Origin: Maea johnstoni
Lineage: Eukaryota; Annelida; Polychaeta; Spionida; Magelonidae
DNA: 64,000 nucleotides
Assembly: GCA_963942565.1 (NCBI GenBank)
Contig: OZ012690.1
Coordinates: forward strand, 43,713,574 to 43,777,573
Reading direction: 5' to 3'
A program made the translations under genes and the position numbers. Shown piece after piece: positions 43,201 through 52,464 of this stretch. The first letter of the stretch is position 1. Every line of letters begins with the position of its first letter. Under the pieces are notes generated by a model. That model saw nothing but the letters and a program-made list of their open reading frames with translations. It was not told the DNA's origin and made no database searches.

Positions 43201-43794
43201 ACTGAGTTGTTTATTTCATGATAGAAGGCATCTAACAAGTTTGCAGTATGAATAAAGATAGAGTTCTGACTGTAGTTGTGAGGTAGTGTTCCTCAATCTC
43301 AAGGCTTTATAGGGTATCGAGACATTTTAAATGGTATCATTGAATCACAAACAACAGGAAATGCATTTATATACACATATATATTTATTTGGTAACCTTT
43401 ACAGTATACATAATCACCTCATTTAGATATGTTGATCATATCATTTCAATAAGGGTTGTTCTACCTCCAGTCACATGAAAAGGAAACCTATGCAGTCTTA
43501 ATCACATACATAATCTCTACAATAGTAAAGTATATTTATTAAAACTAAATCACAGTAGTTATATATTGAAACTAATTCAAAGTACAAAGCAGGTCATTCA
43601 CATTATTATGCATTATACACATTTACTGATACTGCACATTGGCCAATGCAGGCAGTATTTTATTCAATTGAAAATACAGTCAATGATTAAAAGAATATGA
43701 TTTCATAAGTAACATCTCAGCTTTGTCCATACACATTACTATCTCCTCATAGACACTGAGGAATTACCTCAATATGCAAGATACATACCCATAC

Positions 43795-43796
<2 letters not shown>

Positions 43797-43882
<86 letters not shown>
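43797..43882. repeat. (AT)n microsatellite in the palindrome centre
   Basis: About 86 bases of almost pure AT dinucleotide. It is itself self-complementary and so could help extrude or stabilise a cruciform at the centre. Confidence 0.95.
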
Positions 43883-43887
<5 letters not shown>

Positions 43888-43994
43888 GCTATTTACTTAG
43901 ACATACATGTTCATATTCAAAATGAAAAAAAGAAAAGTTCAGTATGTGATATTTGTACAAACACTAAGAACTATTTCATATCTTAGTACATTTT

Positions 43995-44219
43995 TCAAAT
44001 TTTTAAAGTTTTATTTTTCACCTGATGAGCAAGTATTGTGAGAAGAGCCTTGTTCTTCTTGTAATCACTTAGAGTATTTTTTAAGCGACATTCTGCTGAA
44101 GGAGTATAATCCAGAGAGATTGCACGGACATGTTCAATTGGTTTAAATTGGTCATGCTTATGATACTTATGAATATTGTACATTCTCTTCGAATTAAACT
44201 CCCTCTCACAATACTTGCA
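43995..44219 (-). other. short C2H2-finger-like reading frame in the palindrome centre
   Basis: A minus-strand frame reads CKYCEREFNSKRMYNIHKYHKH, a C-x2-C-x12-H finger pattern, and then about 50 residues rich in Lys and Leu. No good start is visible for the finger itself. A basic stretch (RGRKPKKNPKN) lies just before it in another register. It could be an exon of a Polinton gene or captured host sequence. Confidence 0.35.
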
Positions 44220-44304
44220 CCTTAGTTTTTTGGATTCTTTTTAGGTTTTCTTCCCCTTGTCAATTTAACTTTGCTATCTAACGCTTGTAGACAGTGATTG
44301 GAAC

Positions 44305-47300
44305 ATGCATGGTTCTGGATGGACATTTCATCAGCTACTTTCCTTAAAGTTATCAGTTGCCAAGTATCAACCCTTAAAAGGTGGGTGCACCTCACACAAA
44401 TTGCCAAAAGTTATAAGTAGAAAACATGCATGTTTAACTGTTAATTGTGATAATAACAAGTGTTTCTTGTATGCCGTTTTAGCTCACCTTTACCCCTGTA
44501 AATCACATCCAGAGAAGCCAAACAATTATGAACCATTTATTGACAATCTAAACTTGAAGAATGTACAGTTTCCAGTGAATGTAAAAGACATCAGCAAATT
44601 TGAAGCATTAAACCAAGTATCAATTAATGTCTTTGGATATTCAGCTGTTCCATATCCTATTTATGTAAGTAAGAATATTGTAGATCATGAGAGTAAACAC
44701 ATTGATTTGCTTTATTTCAATAAACATTATTATTTGATAAAGAATCTATCCAGATTTATAGGATCTAGTTTCAAGCAACATAGCTATAAGAAATTCATAT
44801 GCAGATTCTGCTTAAGCAATTATAGTTCAAAACAAAAACTTAGTCAACATATGCAGTATTGTTTGAAAAAGTGTCAAAGGTATTCAATGCCATCAAAAGG
44901 CAGTCATCTCTCATTCACAAATCACAGAGCTCAATTCCGAAGCCCCTTTGTGATTTATTATGATTTTGAATGTCTCCTTAAAGGTGATGTTCCTAAAAAT
45001 GACAAATCAAAGGTTGTCAAGGAAAAGGTACATGTCCCTATAGCATTCTCGGCCAAACGTGTGTGTACAGAACCAAAGCATAATTCAAACCTATATACAT
45101 ATGTGGGATTAGATTGCCTCAAAGTATTTGTAAAGTTCCTACAAGATCAACATTCAGAAATTCAACGAATCACTTTTACAGAATATAACGATATTAAATG
45201 GACCAAATGGAATCTAAGAAGATTCAACAATCGAAAAACTTGTCAAATCTGTAAAAGTGCTTTCTCATCATCTAATAGGAAGTGTGCAGATCATGACCAT
45301 TTAAGTGGCAAGTACAGAATGGCTTTGTGCAACAGATGTAATCTGACATATGCATCTGTTCCTTCCAAAATTCCTTGTATTGCTCACAACTGTATGAACT
45401 ATGATATGCAATTACTTATTAGTGAATTAGGTCGTATTGCAAAAAATAAAAAATATCAGTTAAAAGTTATTGCAAAAAATAAAGAGCGCTTCCATGCAGT
45501 TTATTTCCACCAATATATCTTCATTGATTCATTTGCATTTCTCCCAACTTCTCTCTCCAAATTGGTTAATTCCTTATTCACCAAAGGAGTAGATGAATTC
45601 AAGCATACTAAACTTTATGCAGGAAATAATATAGATCTTTTTCTTAGGAAAGGGGTATTCTGTTATGACTTTTTAGATTCAGTGCAGAAATTGACTTACC
45701 CAAAATTACCTAGAATAGAAGACTTTTATGATAGTCTCAATGATACCAAAGCCAAAAAGGAAGATTATGACCATGCTAAAAAGGTTTGGGAAACATTTAA
45801 ATGCACCACTCTGGAACAATACATGGTGAAGTATCTTGAAAGTGATGTTCTACTGCTGGTAGATGTATTTGAAGCATTTCGTGGAATGGCCTATCAAAGC
45901 TATAACTTAGAGACCACTAAATATTTGTCCCTCCCTCACTTTGGCATGGATGCTGCACTGAAAATGTCTAATACCAAACTTGAGTTATTGACTTCAATTG
46001 ATATGTATAACTTCATTTCCCAAGGGGTAAGGGGAGGTATTTCATCTATAATGAATAGATATGCTAAGGCTAATAATCCTAGACTGTATGATTACAACAT
46101 CAATGAGCCTGATTCATATATTATGTACTTTGATTGTACTAATCTGTATGGCTATGCAATGACACAATATTTACCCTTCTCAAATTTCCATTGGCTTTCT
46201 GAAAAAGAAATGTCTAATCTTAAGATTAAATCTATACCTGATAAGGGATGCGTGGGCTATATTCTCGAAGTTGACTTAGAATATCCCGAATGCCTTCATG
46301 ATCTTCATAATGATTACCCAGTGGCCCCAGAGAAAATGAGTATACCTCCAGATGACTGGTCACCATGGATGACAAAGACTGCCTCAAACCTGGGGATACC
46401 CAGCAAAAAAGGACCAGAAAAACTCATTTTATCAGTGAGGGATAAACACAGGTACATTTTACATTTTAGAAATTTGAAACTTTATCTTCAATTAGGTCTT
46501 AGACTGGGCAAAATTCATAAAGTCCTGGCCTTTGACCAAAAGCCATGGATGGATTCTTTCATACAATTCAATACAGAGAAGCGTAAGCAAGCAAAAACCT
46601 CATTTGAGCAAGATTTTTGGAAACTTTTATGTAACTCAGCTTATGGAAAACTTCTTGAAGATGTTCGTAAGAGAGTGGATATCAGACTTGTCACAGATAA
46701 TAAGAAGTTTGTCACACTTACTTCTAAACCTAATTTTCATACCTTTCAAATTATCAATAAGCGACTGGTTGCTATGCAGTTAATGAAAACACAAATATTA
46801 CTCAATAAACCAATTTATGCTGGCTTTGCAGTTTTAGAATTATCGAAAGTGCACATGTACTCTTTCCACTACAAATTTATTAAATCTTTGTATTGTGAAA
46901 ATGCTGTATTGTTATTTACAGACACTGATTCCTTGTGCTATATTATATATTCCAAAAACATTTACAATGACATTAGAAATAACTTAAGATACTTTGATAC
47001 CTCAAATTATGCAAAGCAATCATTACTTTATTCTAAACAAAATAAGAAAAAAATTGGAACATTTAAAGATGAATATGGAGGAATTTCACCATCAGCATTT
47101 GTTGGTCTGCGTTCAAAAATGTATGCCTTAAAAACAGAAGAAGGCTGCAATACAAAGAAAGCCAAAGGTCTCAAAAAACAAATCACAGACAATATTAGTT
47201 TTGAAGATTATGTAGAAACATTAGAGGCTAGCCATTTGAAAAAACATAACTTTTGTGCCATTAGATCAATAAAACATACAATTTACTCAACAAAGGAAAG

Positions 47301-47397
47301 GAAAACAGGTTTAAGTCCATGGGATGATAAACGCTTTGTATTGGCTGATGGAATAAAAACCTTAGCTTTCGGGCATTATTCAACAAAAAAAGCGTAA
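44305..47397 (+). CDS. Polinton DNA polymerase B, right arm (1030-aa frame)
   Basis: One continuous frame with exonuclease motif I near residue 218 (YYDFECL), motif A near 608 (FDCTNLYG), motif B near 775 (NSAYGK) and motif C near 872 (TDTDS). The frame begins at the palindrome junction. Protein-primed family-B polymerase; its neighbour downstream is the PC4-like gene. This and the left locus are transcribed away from each other. Confidence 0.9.
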   Translation: MHGSGWTFHQLLSLKLSVAKYQPLKGGCTSHKLPKVISRKHACLTVNCDNNKCFLYAVLAHLYPCKSHPEKPNNYEPFIDNLNLKNVQFPVNVKDISKFEALNQVSINVFGYSAVPYPIYVSKNIVDHESKHIDLLYFNKHYYLIKNLSRFIGSSFKQHSYKKFICRFCLSNYSSKQKLSQHMQYCLKKCQRYSMPSKGSHLSFTNHRAQFRSPFVIYYDFECLLKGDVPKNDKSKVVKEKVHVPIAFSAKRVCTEPKHNSNLYTYVGLDCLKVFVKFLQDQHSEIQRITFTEYNDIKWTKWNLRRFNNRKTCQICKSAFSSSNRKCADHDHLSGKYRMALCNRCNLTYASVPSKIPCIAHNCMNYDMQLLISELGRIAKNKKYQLKVIAKNKERFHAVYFHQYIFIDSFAFLPTSLSKLVNSLFTKGVDEFKHTKLYAGNNIDLFLRKGVFCYDFLDSVQKLTYPKLPRIEDFYDSLNDTKAKKEDYDHAKKVWETFKCTTLEQYMVKYLESDVLLLVDVFEAFRGMAYQSYNLETTKYLSLPHFGMDAALKMSNTKLELLTSIDMYNFISQGVRGGISSIMNRYAKANNPRLYDYNINEPDSYIMYFDCTNLYGYAMTQYLPFSNFHWLSEKEMSNLKIKSIPDKGCVGYILEVDLEYPECLHDLHNDYPVAPEKMSIPPDDWSPWMTKTASNLGIPSKKGPEKLILSVRDKHRYILHFRNLKLYLQLGLRLGKIHKVLAFDQKPWMDSFIQFNTEKRKQAKTSFEQDFWKLLCNSAYGKLLEDVRKRVDIRLVTDNKKFVTLTSKPNFHTFQIINKRLVAMQLMKTQILLNKPIYAGFAVLELSKVHMYSFHYKFIKSLYCENAVLLFTDTDSLCYIIYSKNIYNDIRNNLRYFDTSNYAKQSLLYSKQNKKKIGTFKDEYGGISPSAFVGLRSKMYALKTEEGCNTKKAKGLKKQITDNISFEDYVETLEASHLKKHNFCAIRSIKHTIYSTKERKTGLSPWDDKRFVLADGIKTLAFGHYSTKKA

Positions 47398-47417
47398 CTG
47401 ACGAAATAGACTGTGAG

Positions 47418-47741
47418 ATGGCACATGAACACTATGTTTCAGATGATGGAACTATAATGGCTAAGACAAACAAAGTTGTCAGTATTGGTTCTCGTAAAGA
47501 GGGTACTATTAATCGCTATCGTGGTAAAGCATATATTCATTTTCTTGATAAACATAAAGGCAAAACATTAACATTTTCCTCTGATGAGTTTGAAATTTTG
47601 TTGAGGAAACGTGATAAGATTAAAAAAATATTTAAAGATCTGAAGAATAAGAAAGGAAAGAAGTCTGAGAAATCTTTTTCTGAAACGGAATCTGAGAATA
47701 TCAGTTCTGATAATGAAGACGAAGATGGAGATTCCAACTAA
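47418..47741 (+). CDS. Polinton PC4-like ssDNA-binding protein, right arm (107 aa)
   Basis: Identical in sequence to the left-arm copy. It starts 20 bp after the polymerase stop codon, which suggests coupled expression with the polymerase. PC4-like assignment is tentative. Confidence 0.45.
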   Translation: MAHEHYVSDDGTIMAKTNKVVSIGSRKEGTINRYRGKAYIHFLDKHKGKTLTFSSDEFEILLRKRDKIKKIFKDLKNKKGKKSEKSFSETESENISSDNEDEDGDSN

Positions 47742-47883
47742 CAATAGAAAGCTTCCTACACTAACTGCTGGTGTTGAGAATATTGAATGTGATTGCTCAT
47801 GCTGCAATCATAAAATGGATAATGTTGATGGGGAAGGTTTTAAATGGTGGAAATTGTTTTGTTGCTTTTATTTTAGATCTTGA
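47725..47883 (+). CDS. possible Cys-rich mini-protein, right arm (52 aa)
   Basis: Mirror of the left-arm frame, starting inside the end of the PC4-like gene. Six Cys residues, two adjacent Trp. Whether it is translated is unknown. Confidence 0.35.
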   Translation: MEIPTNNRKLPTLTAGVENIECDCSCCNHKMDNVDGEGFKWWKLFCCFYFRS

Positions 47884-48041
47884 ACTTAAGGATTGATTGT
47901 CACAAAGAAATGAGTTCAAAGAATTAATGTATCTCTGTAGACCTAAAAATAGTGCCATAAACCCATGACCACTCAGAAAAAAACTGTGAGATAAGAGCGG
48001 TCCATCCTTATTTCTCAGGAAAGCCAACACGATCAGTCATT

Positions 48042-48428
48042 ATGAGTGTTTCCAGTTCAGATACAGAGTTTGAAGATATTCAGAAACCTTGCATATGGTG
48101 TAGATCATACAATAAGTTAGCACAAGGAAAGAAATATTGTATTAAATGCTCGCAGAATTGCTTTCGTGAATGTAAGAGGTGTCATAGACCCTTTGATGAT
48201 CAAAAATATTTTCAAAAAGATGCAAATCGCTGTAACAGTTGTCAGACTACTTACTTGAAAGAAAAGGAAAAAAGGCAACTGAAACGCCAAAATGCTAACA
48301 AAGATAATGAAGAGGCAGCTGCGAAGCAAGCTAAATCAGGAACAGAAGGAAAACAAGATCTTCCTTTTGAAATACCTGAACACATGAAACTTGGCAAAAT
48401 GGCTTACATTCCCATATTCTTCAAGTAA
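48042..48428 (+). CDS. Polinton zinc-binding protein, right arm (128 aa)
   Basis: Identical to the left copy: four CxxC pairs in the first 65 residues, then a charged Lys/Glu stretch. Lies 40 bp upstream of the integrase gene. Confidence 0.65.
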   Translation: MSVSSSDTEFEDIQKPCIWCRSYNKLAQGKKYCIKCSQNCFRECKRCHRPFDDQKYFQKDANRCNSCQTTYLKEKEKRQLKRQNANKDNEEAAAKQAKSGTEGKQDLPFEIPEHMKLGKMAYIPIFFK

Positions 48429-48468
48429 ATTGGTGATCTGAGTATACATCTTTGTTTAGAGACTCAAT

Positions 48469-49581
48469 ATGAAAGGACAAAAACAAAGCAACAAAAGAGT
48501 ACCAATTTCAGTATACCATCATCTTCAAAGTATCTACTTTGATCCAAAACATCCTGCTGGATTTTCTTCAGCTTCAAAACTATTTAGATTTGTCAAAGAG
48601 AAATACACGAAGGTGACTTTAAGAGATGTAAAAATATGGTTAGCAAGTCAGGATGCATACACCCTTCACAAACCCCTAAGACATAGATTTAAGAGAAGAA
48701 AAACCTTATCAAAAGGCATAGACTATCAATGGCAAGCTGATTTAGCATTTTTAATTAATCTTAAAAGATACAATAAAGGTTATCAATACCTATTAACAGT
48801 TATTGATGTTTTTTCTCGCTTTGCATTTGCTTTACCTCTGAAGAGTAAGACAAGAACTGAAATAATAAATGCCTTTCAGTTTTTATTCAAAACAAGGAAA
48901 CCAAAATATCTTCAGACTGACGATGGCACTGAATTCCATAATAAAGATTTCAAAGCTTTCCTAAAAAAACATGATGTGAAATTATTTTCTACTAAATCAG
49001 ATACTAAGGGTTCCATCGTTGAAAGATGGAATCGTACACTGAAAGACAAAATGTTCAAGTATTTTACTAAGCACAATACATTGAATTATATAGATGTTCT
49101 CCAAGACCTTGTTTATGCATATAACAATAGTATTCACAGAAGCATTGGGATGACACCAGCTGCTGTCAATCCAAAAAATGAATCCATATTGTGGGAAAAA
49201 CAGTACAAGAAACATATTCAGCAAAGAAAGTCTCCTCAATATAAATTCAAGATAGGTGACAAGGTACGTTTATCAAAATTAAGAAGAATATTCAAAAAGG
49301 GATATCTTCCAAAATGGACTGATGAATATTTCGCTGTTATTGATCAAATAGCAACAAATCCTCCTGTATACAAAATCATAGACTTGAATGGTGAAATTCT
49401 AGATGGCGCATTCTATAAACAAGAATTACAAAAGATTGAAATATCTGAAAATGAAGAATACAAAATAGATATACTTAAAAGGAGAGTCAGAAAGGGAAAG
49501 AAACAATATTTCGTTCATTACAGAGGATGGCCAGACAGCTTTGATGAATGGATCAATGCCTCTCAGTTGTCCAATTTGTAA
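48469..49581 (+). CDS. Polinton integrase with chromodomain, right arm (370 aa)
   Basis: Identical to the left copy in all catalytic blocks (Asp91, Asp151/152, Glu185) and the C-terminal chromodomain. Having the integrase inside both arms means either half of the dimer could have supplied the integration reaction. Confidence 0.93.
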   Translation: MKGQKQSNKRVPISVYHHLQSIYFDPKHPAGFSSASKLFRFVKEKYTKVTLRDVKIWLASQDAYTLHKPLRHRFKRRKTLSKGIDYQWQADLAFLINLKRYNKGYQYLLTVIDVFSRFAFALPLKSKTRTEIINAFQFLFKTRKPKYLQTDDGTEFHNKDFKAFLKKHDVKLFSTKSDTKGSIVERWNRTLKDKMFKYFTKHNTLNYIDVLQDLVYAYNNSIHRSIGMTPAAVNPKNESILWEKQYKKHIQQRKSPQYKFKIGDKVRLSKLRRIFKKGYLPKWTDEYFAVIDQIATNPPVYKIIDLNGEILDGAFYKQELQKIEISENEEYKIDILKRRVRKGKKQYFVHYRGWPDSFDEWINASQLSNL

Positions 49582-49659
49582 ATAACATCAAAAGTGACAT
49601 CACCATACTTAACAATGTTTATGAGATAGGATGTTACTCTAGAGAATTTATCAAGAACC

Positions 49660-50322
49660 ATGGCTGAGACATTGGACATTTTTGATGCAAGAATAAAAGC
49701 ACCATTTGGAATGGTAGTGTCTGGTCCTCCCCTTGTTGGAAAGACCACATTTTGCTTAAGTTTAATCAAACAGAAATATTCCCTCATTGACAAACCTGTG
49801 GATTATATAATATGGTTTTATGGGGAATATAATGATACTATAAGAACGATTGAAAATACGTTTCAAAATGAAATTATCACTGTGAGAGGTCTTCCAGAAA
49901 ATCTTGATGCCTACATACAACCCGGTAAATATGGTTTACATATTTATGATGATTTAATGATTGAATCTGTCAAAAGTTCATCATTAACATCTCTTATTTC
50001 AAAAAAGTGTCACCACTGTTCTGTCAGTTGGATTTTGATTCTACAAAATTTATTCTATGAAGGAAAAGAGCGCAAAACAATCCTAAGGTGTTCGCACTAC
50101 CTTGTAATATTTAATAATCCTATTGATAAATCAATGCCATATATGCTAGCCAAGAAGATTATGCCTAGAAACCAAAGATTGTTCCTTAAAATCTTTGAGA
50201 TGGCTGCAGATAGATCTAATGGCTATCTTTTCGTAGATGGGAGCCAAAAGACTCCTCCACAGGCAAGATTAAGATCAGATATATTTGACGGATTCCAAAG
50301 GGTTTACGTTCCGTCATTGTAA
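49660..50322 (+). CDS. Polinton packaging ATPase, right arm (220 aa)
   Basis: Walker A (GPPLVGKT) and Walker B (LHIYDD) as in the left copy. First gene of the right-arm overlapping virion block; its stop overlaps the next start (TAATG). Confidence 0.9.
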   Translation: MAETLDIFDARIKAPFGMVVSGPPLVGKTTFCLSLIKQKYSLIDKPVDYIIWFYGEYNDTIRTIENTFQNEIITVRGLPENLDAYIQPGKYGLHIYDDLMIESVKSSSLTSLISKKCHHCSVSWILILQNLFYEGKERKTILRCSHYLVIFNNPIDKSMPYMLAKKIMPRNQRLFLKIFEMAADRSNGYLFVDGSQKTPPQARLRSDIFDGFQRVYVPSL

Positions 50323-50648
50323 TGGCCAAGGTATTGAAACATAAAGATTTCCTAACTCTTCTAGGTAAAAGTAAACAGAAACGAAGAAGAAATATGCTTA
50401 TCAGCTTGGCTAACAATGGGGAACTTAAAGCAATAATAGAATGCATCATAAATGTTCTGTATGGTAATGTACCATTAAAGAAGGAAGACCACAGCAAATT
50501 AAAAAGATTCAAAAAGTCTATGAGACAAGTAGTGAGAAAATCGGAACCGATGAAGTATAAAAGAGAAATCTTGCAACAAAAAGGTGGCTTCTTAGGTTCA
50601 CTTATTCCTATTGCCTTGACTGCTTTAACATCCCTTTTTCCAAAATGA
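50322..50648 (+). CDS. Polinton small basic protein with hydrophobic tail, right arm (108 aa)
   Basis: Same sequence as the left copy: a basic helical body and a C-terminal hydrophobic segment following GGF. Overlaps the following gene by 4 bp. Confidence 0.68.
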   Translation: MAKVLKHKDFLTLLGKSKQKRRRNMLISLANNGELKAIIECIINVLYGNVPLKKEDHSKLKRFKKSMRQVVRKSEPMKYKREILQQKGGFLGSLIPIALTALTSLFPK

Positions 50649-51223
50649 GCTTTCAAGAAAGTATAATCATTCCTCTTGAAACTTTCAAGAAGTATCAAAC
50701 CCACAAAGGCACTGACAAAAGACAAGATGAAAATGTTCTCTATGATACATCTCTGCCTCCAGATGTTAAAATGAAACTTTATAATCAAGAAAAAGCTCTA
50801 AAACGGAACATTCAAATACCATCAGCAGTGTCAGAACCAAAATCTAATGATACTACAAAGGATTATGATTTTATCATAGATTCTATTCCAACTGCAATTC
50901 AACCTTTTGTTTCCAGCATCTTACATCATCTCCAACGTTTTAAGGATCAAATTACATGGAATAATCAGTTAGAGGTAATCATAGATGGTAAACCATTTGC
51001 AAATTCAAATATAATAAAACTATTTCAATTTATAATGAAGAAAATAACAATTACTTCTGATAAAGATATTCCAATTGCTGCATTAGAATTTTATAGAAAA
51101 CTACTTGAGATTGGTGTACCAAATGCATGGATGAAGTTAACCTTTCCACGAAAACCAGGAAGGAAAAAGGGTAAAAGTACTGAATTGCAGATTGGAAGTG
51201 GACTATCTTGGATATCCATTTGA
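50645..51223 (+). CDS. Polinton conserved protein, right arm (192 aa)
   Basis: Same as the left copy; unknown function; acidic-to-neutral body with a basic C-terminus that is read in an alternative register from the penton start by a 32-bp overlap. Confidence 0.65.
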   Translation: MSFQESIIIPLETFKKYQTHKGTDKRQDENVLYDTSLPPDVKMKLYNQEKALKRNIQIPSAVSEPKSNDTTKDYDFIIDSIPTAIQPFVSSILHHLQRFKDQITWNNQLEVIIDGKPFANSNIIKLFQFIMKKITITSDKDIPIAALEFYRKLLEIGVPNAWMKLTFPRKPGRKKGKSTELQIGSGLSWISI

Positions 51224-52040
51224 TGGAAAAATGGATGCTTCATACAAATCTTTTTATGTAATTTTACCAAGTAATGTGAAATCCTCCTCCAATAATAACA
51301 AAACGAGTCACTATATCACTCCACTTCCTCGAGCTTTAGAGCTACCATCAAAAGACTGGGAAGTAGCATTGGTTGAAATAAATTATCCATACTCATTCTA
51401 CAATGTTTTGCCACCCCATAATGTAGTACAATTAGGTATCCAGAGGGGGCCAACGGTTCAGTTGTTTACAAGACAGATAGAGCCAGGGTTTTATAGATCA
51501 ATTGATACCTTGATTACAGCCATTAATGATACCATACCAAACATATTCAAAGGGTTTTTTAAAAAAGAAATGCTTAACTATGAAAATGATAGTAGTGATG
51601 ATTTAAAAGATGGTGTTACTGTTGTCTTGGCAAAAAATGAATTCATTGAAATTCATTCAGATATTGCTGAAATGTTTGGATTTACCAGTGCTCTCTTTGA
51701 TAATCGGGGAGAGGCAGCCAAACAAAGAAAGAAAATTAAATCAAAAAGTCAGCCTGTACTTGGCACAGACCTATATAATCTCTATGTCTATTCAAATATT
51801 GTTAAAGACACACTAGTTGGAGACAGCTTTGTACCATTGTTAAGGACCGTTTCTGTCGATGGTAAAAATGGAGACTATATTCAAAAAGTCTTTGAGACAC
51901 CTCACTATCTTCCATTGGCAAATGACTTTTTTCAACATATTGAGATAAAAGTTGCAGATGATTTAGGACAATGTATACGTTTTAAGTATGGTAAAGTTAT
52001 TGTTAAACTCCATTTTAGACAAAAAGTAAAGCATGACTAG
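51192..52040 (+). CDS. Polinton minor capsid (penton) protein, right arm (282 aa)
   Basis: Single-jelly-roll-type minor capsid, same as the left copy. Position between the 192-aa gene and the core-like gene is the usual Polinton order. Confidence 0.82.
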   Translation: MEVDYLGYPFDGKMDASYKSFYVILPSNVKSSSNNNKTSHYITPLPRALELPSKDWEVALVEINYPYSFYNVLPPHNVVQLGIQRGPTVQLFTRQIEPGFYRSIDTLITAINDTIPNIFKGFFKKEMLNYENDSSDDLKDGVTVVLAKNEFIEIHSDIAEMFGFTSALFDNRGEAAKQRKKIKSKSQPVLGTDLYNLYVYSNIVKDTLVGDSFVPLLRTVSVDGKNGDYIQKVFETPHYLPLANDFFQHIEIKVADDLGQCIRFKYGKVIVKLHFRQKVKHD

Positions 52041-52464
52041 AGTGCCATATGTTCCTAATCCTGAACTGTATCGTGTTCATTATGGACATGGTCTTCCAGT
52101 TTTTGTTGGAGATGTACAGCAAGATGGCTATGGTCTTGGAGGGTTTTTAAGTTCCTTATTCCGAAAGGTCATGCCTATAGTATCAAAGACGATAGTACCT
52201 GCTTTGAAAAGAACAGCAAAATCTGCTGGTAAATCTCTTTTGAAAACTGGAACAAGAGTACTATCAGATGTGGTATTAGAAGATAAAGAATTTAAAGAGT
52301 CCCTAAAACACAGAGGAAAAGAGGGTTTAAATGACTTCATTGGAAAAGTTACTGAGATGAAGGGAGGGTCATATAAACACAGAGCTAAGTGTTTGAAGCG
52401 ACTTCGAAACAGAGTACAGAAAAAATCTAAAAGACAAAAATTTTCAGAAGACATATTTGAATAA
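52033..52464 (+). CDS. Polinton basic core-like protein, right arm (143 aa)
   Basis: Same as the left copy, with a Gly-rich amphipathic centre and Lys/Arg-rich end. Overlaps the major capsid start by 8 bp. Confidence 0.7.
   Translation: MTRVPYVPNPELYRVHYGHGLPVFVGDVQQDGYGLGGFLSSLFRKVMPIVSKTIVPALKRTAKSAGKSLLKTGTRVLSDVVLEDKEFKESLKHRGKEGLNDFIGKVTEMKGGSYKHRAKCLKRLRNRVQKKSKRQKFSEDIFE

Larger units (their letters stand above)
42872..44306. other. unpaired centre of the Polinton palindrome
   Basis: The mirror symmetry stops at 42871 and resumes at 44307. The 1435 bp between include the first part of the left polymerase locus, about 600 bp of AT-rich DNA, an (AT)n tract and a short zinc-finger-like frame. 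Since both polymerase genes diverge from here, it is the natural place for their promoters, but I cannot point to a specific box among so many TATA-like runs. Confidence 0.75.
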
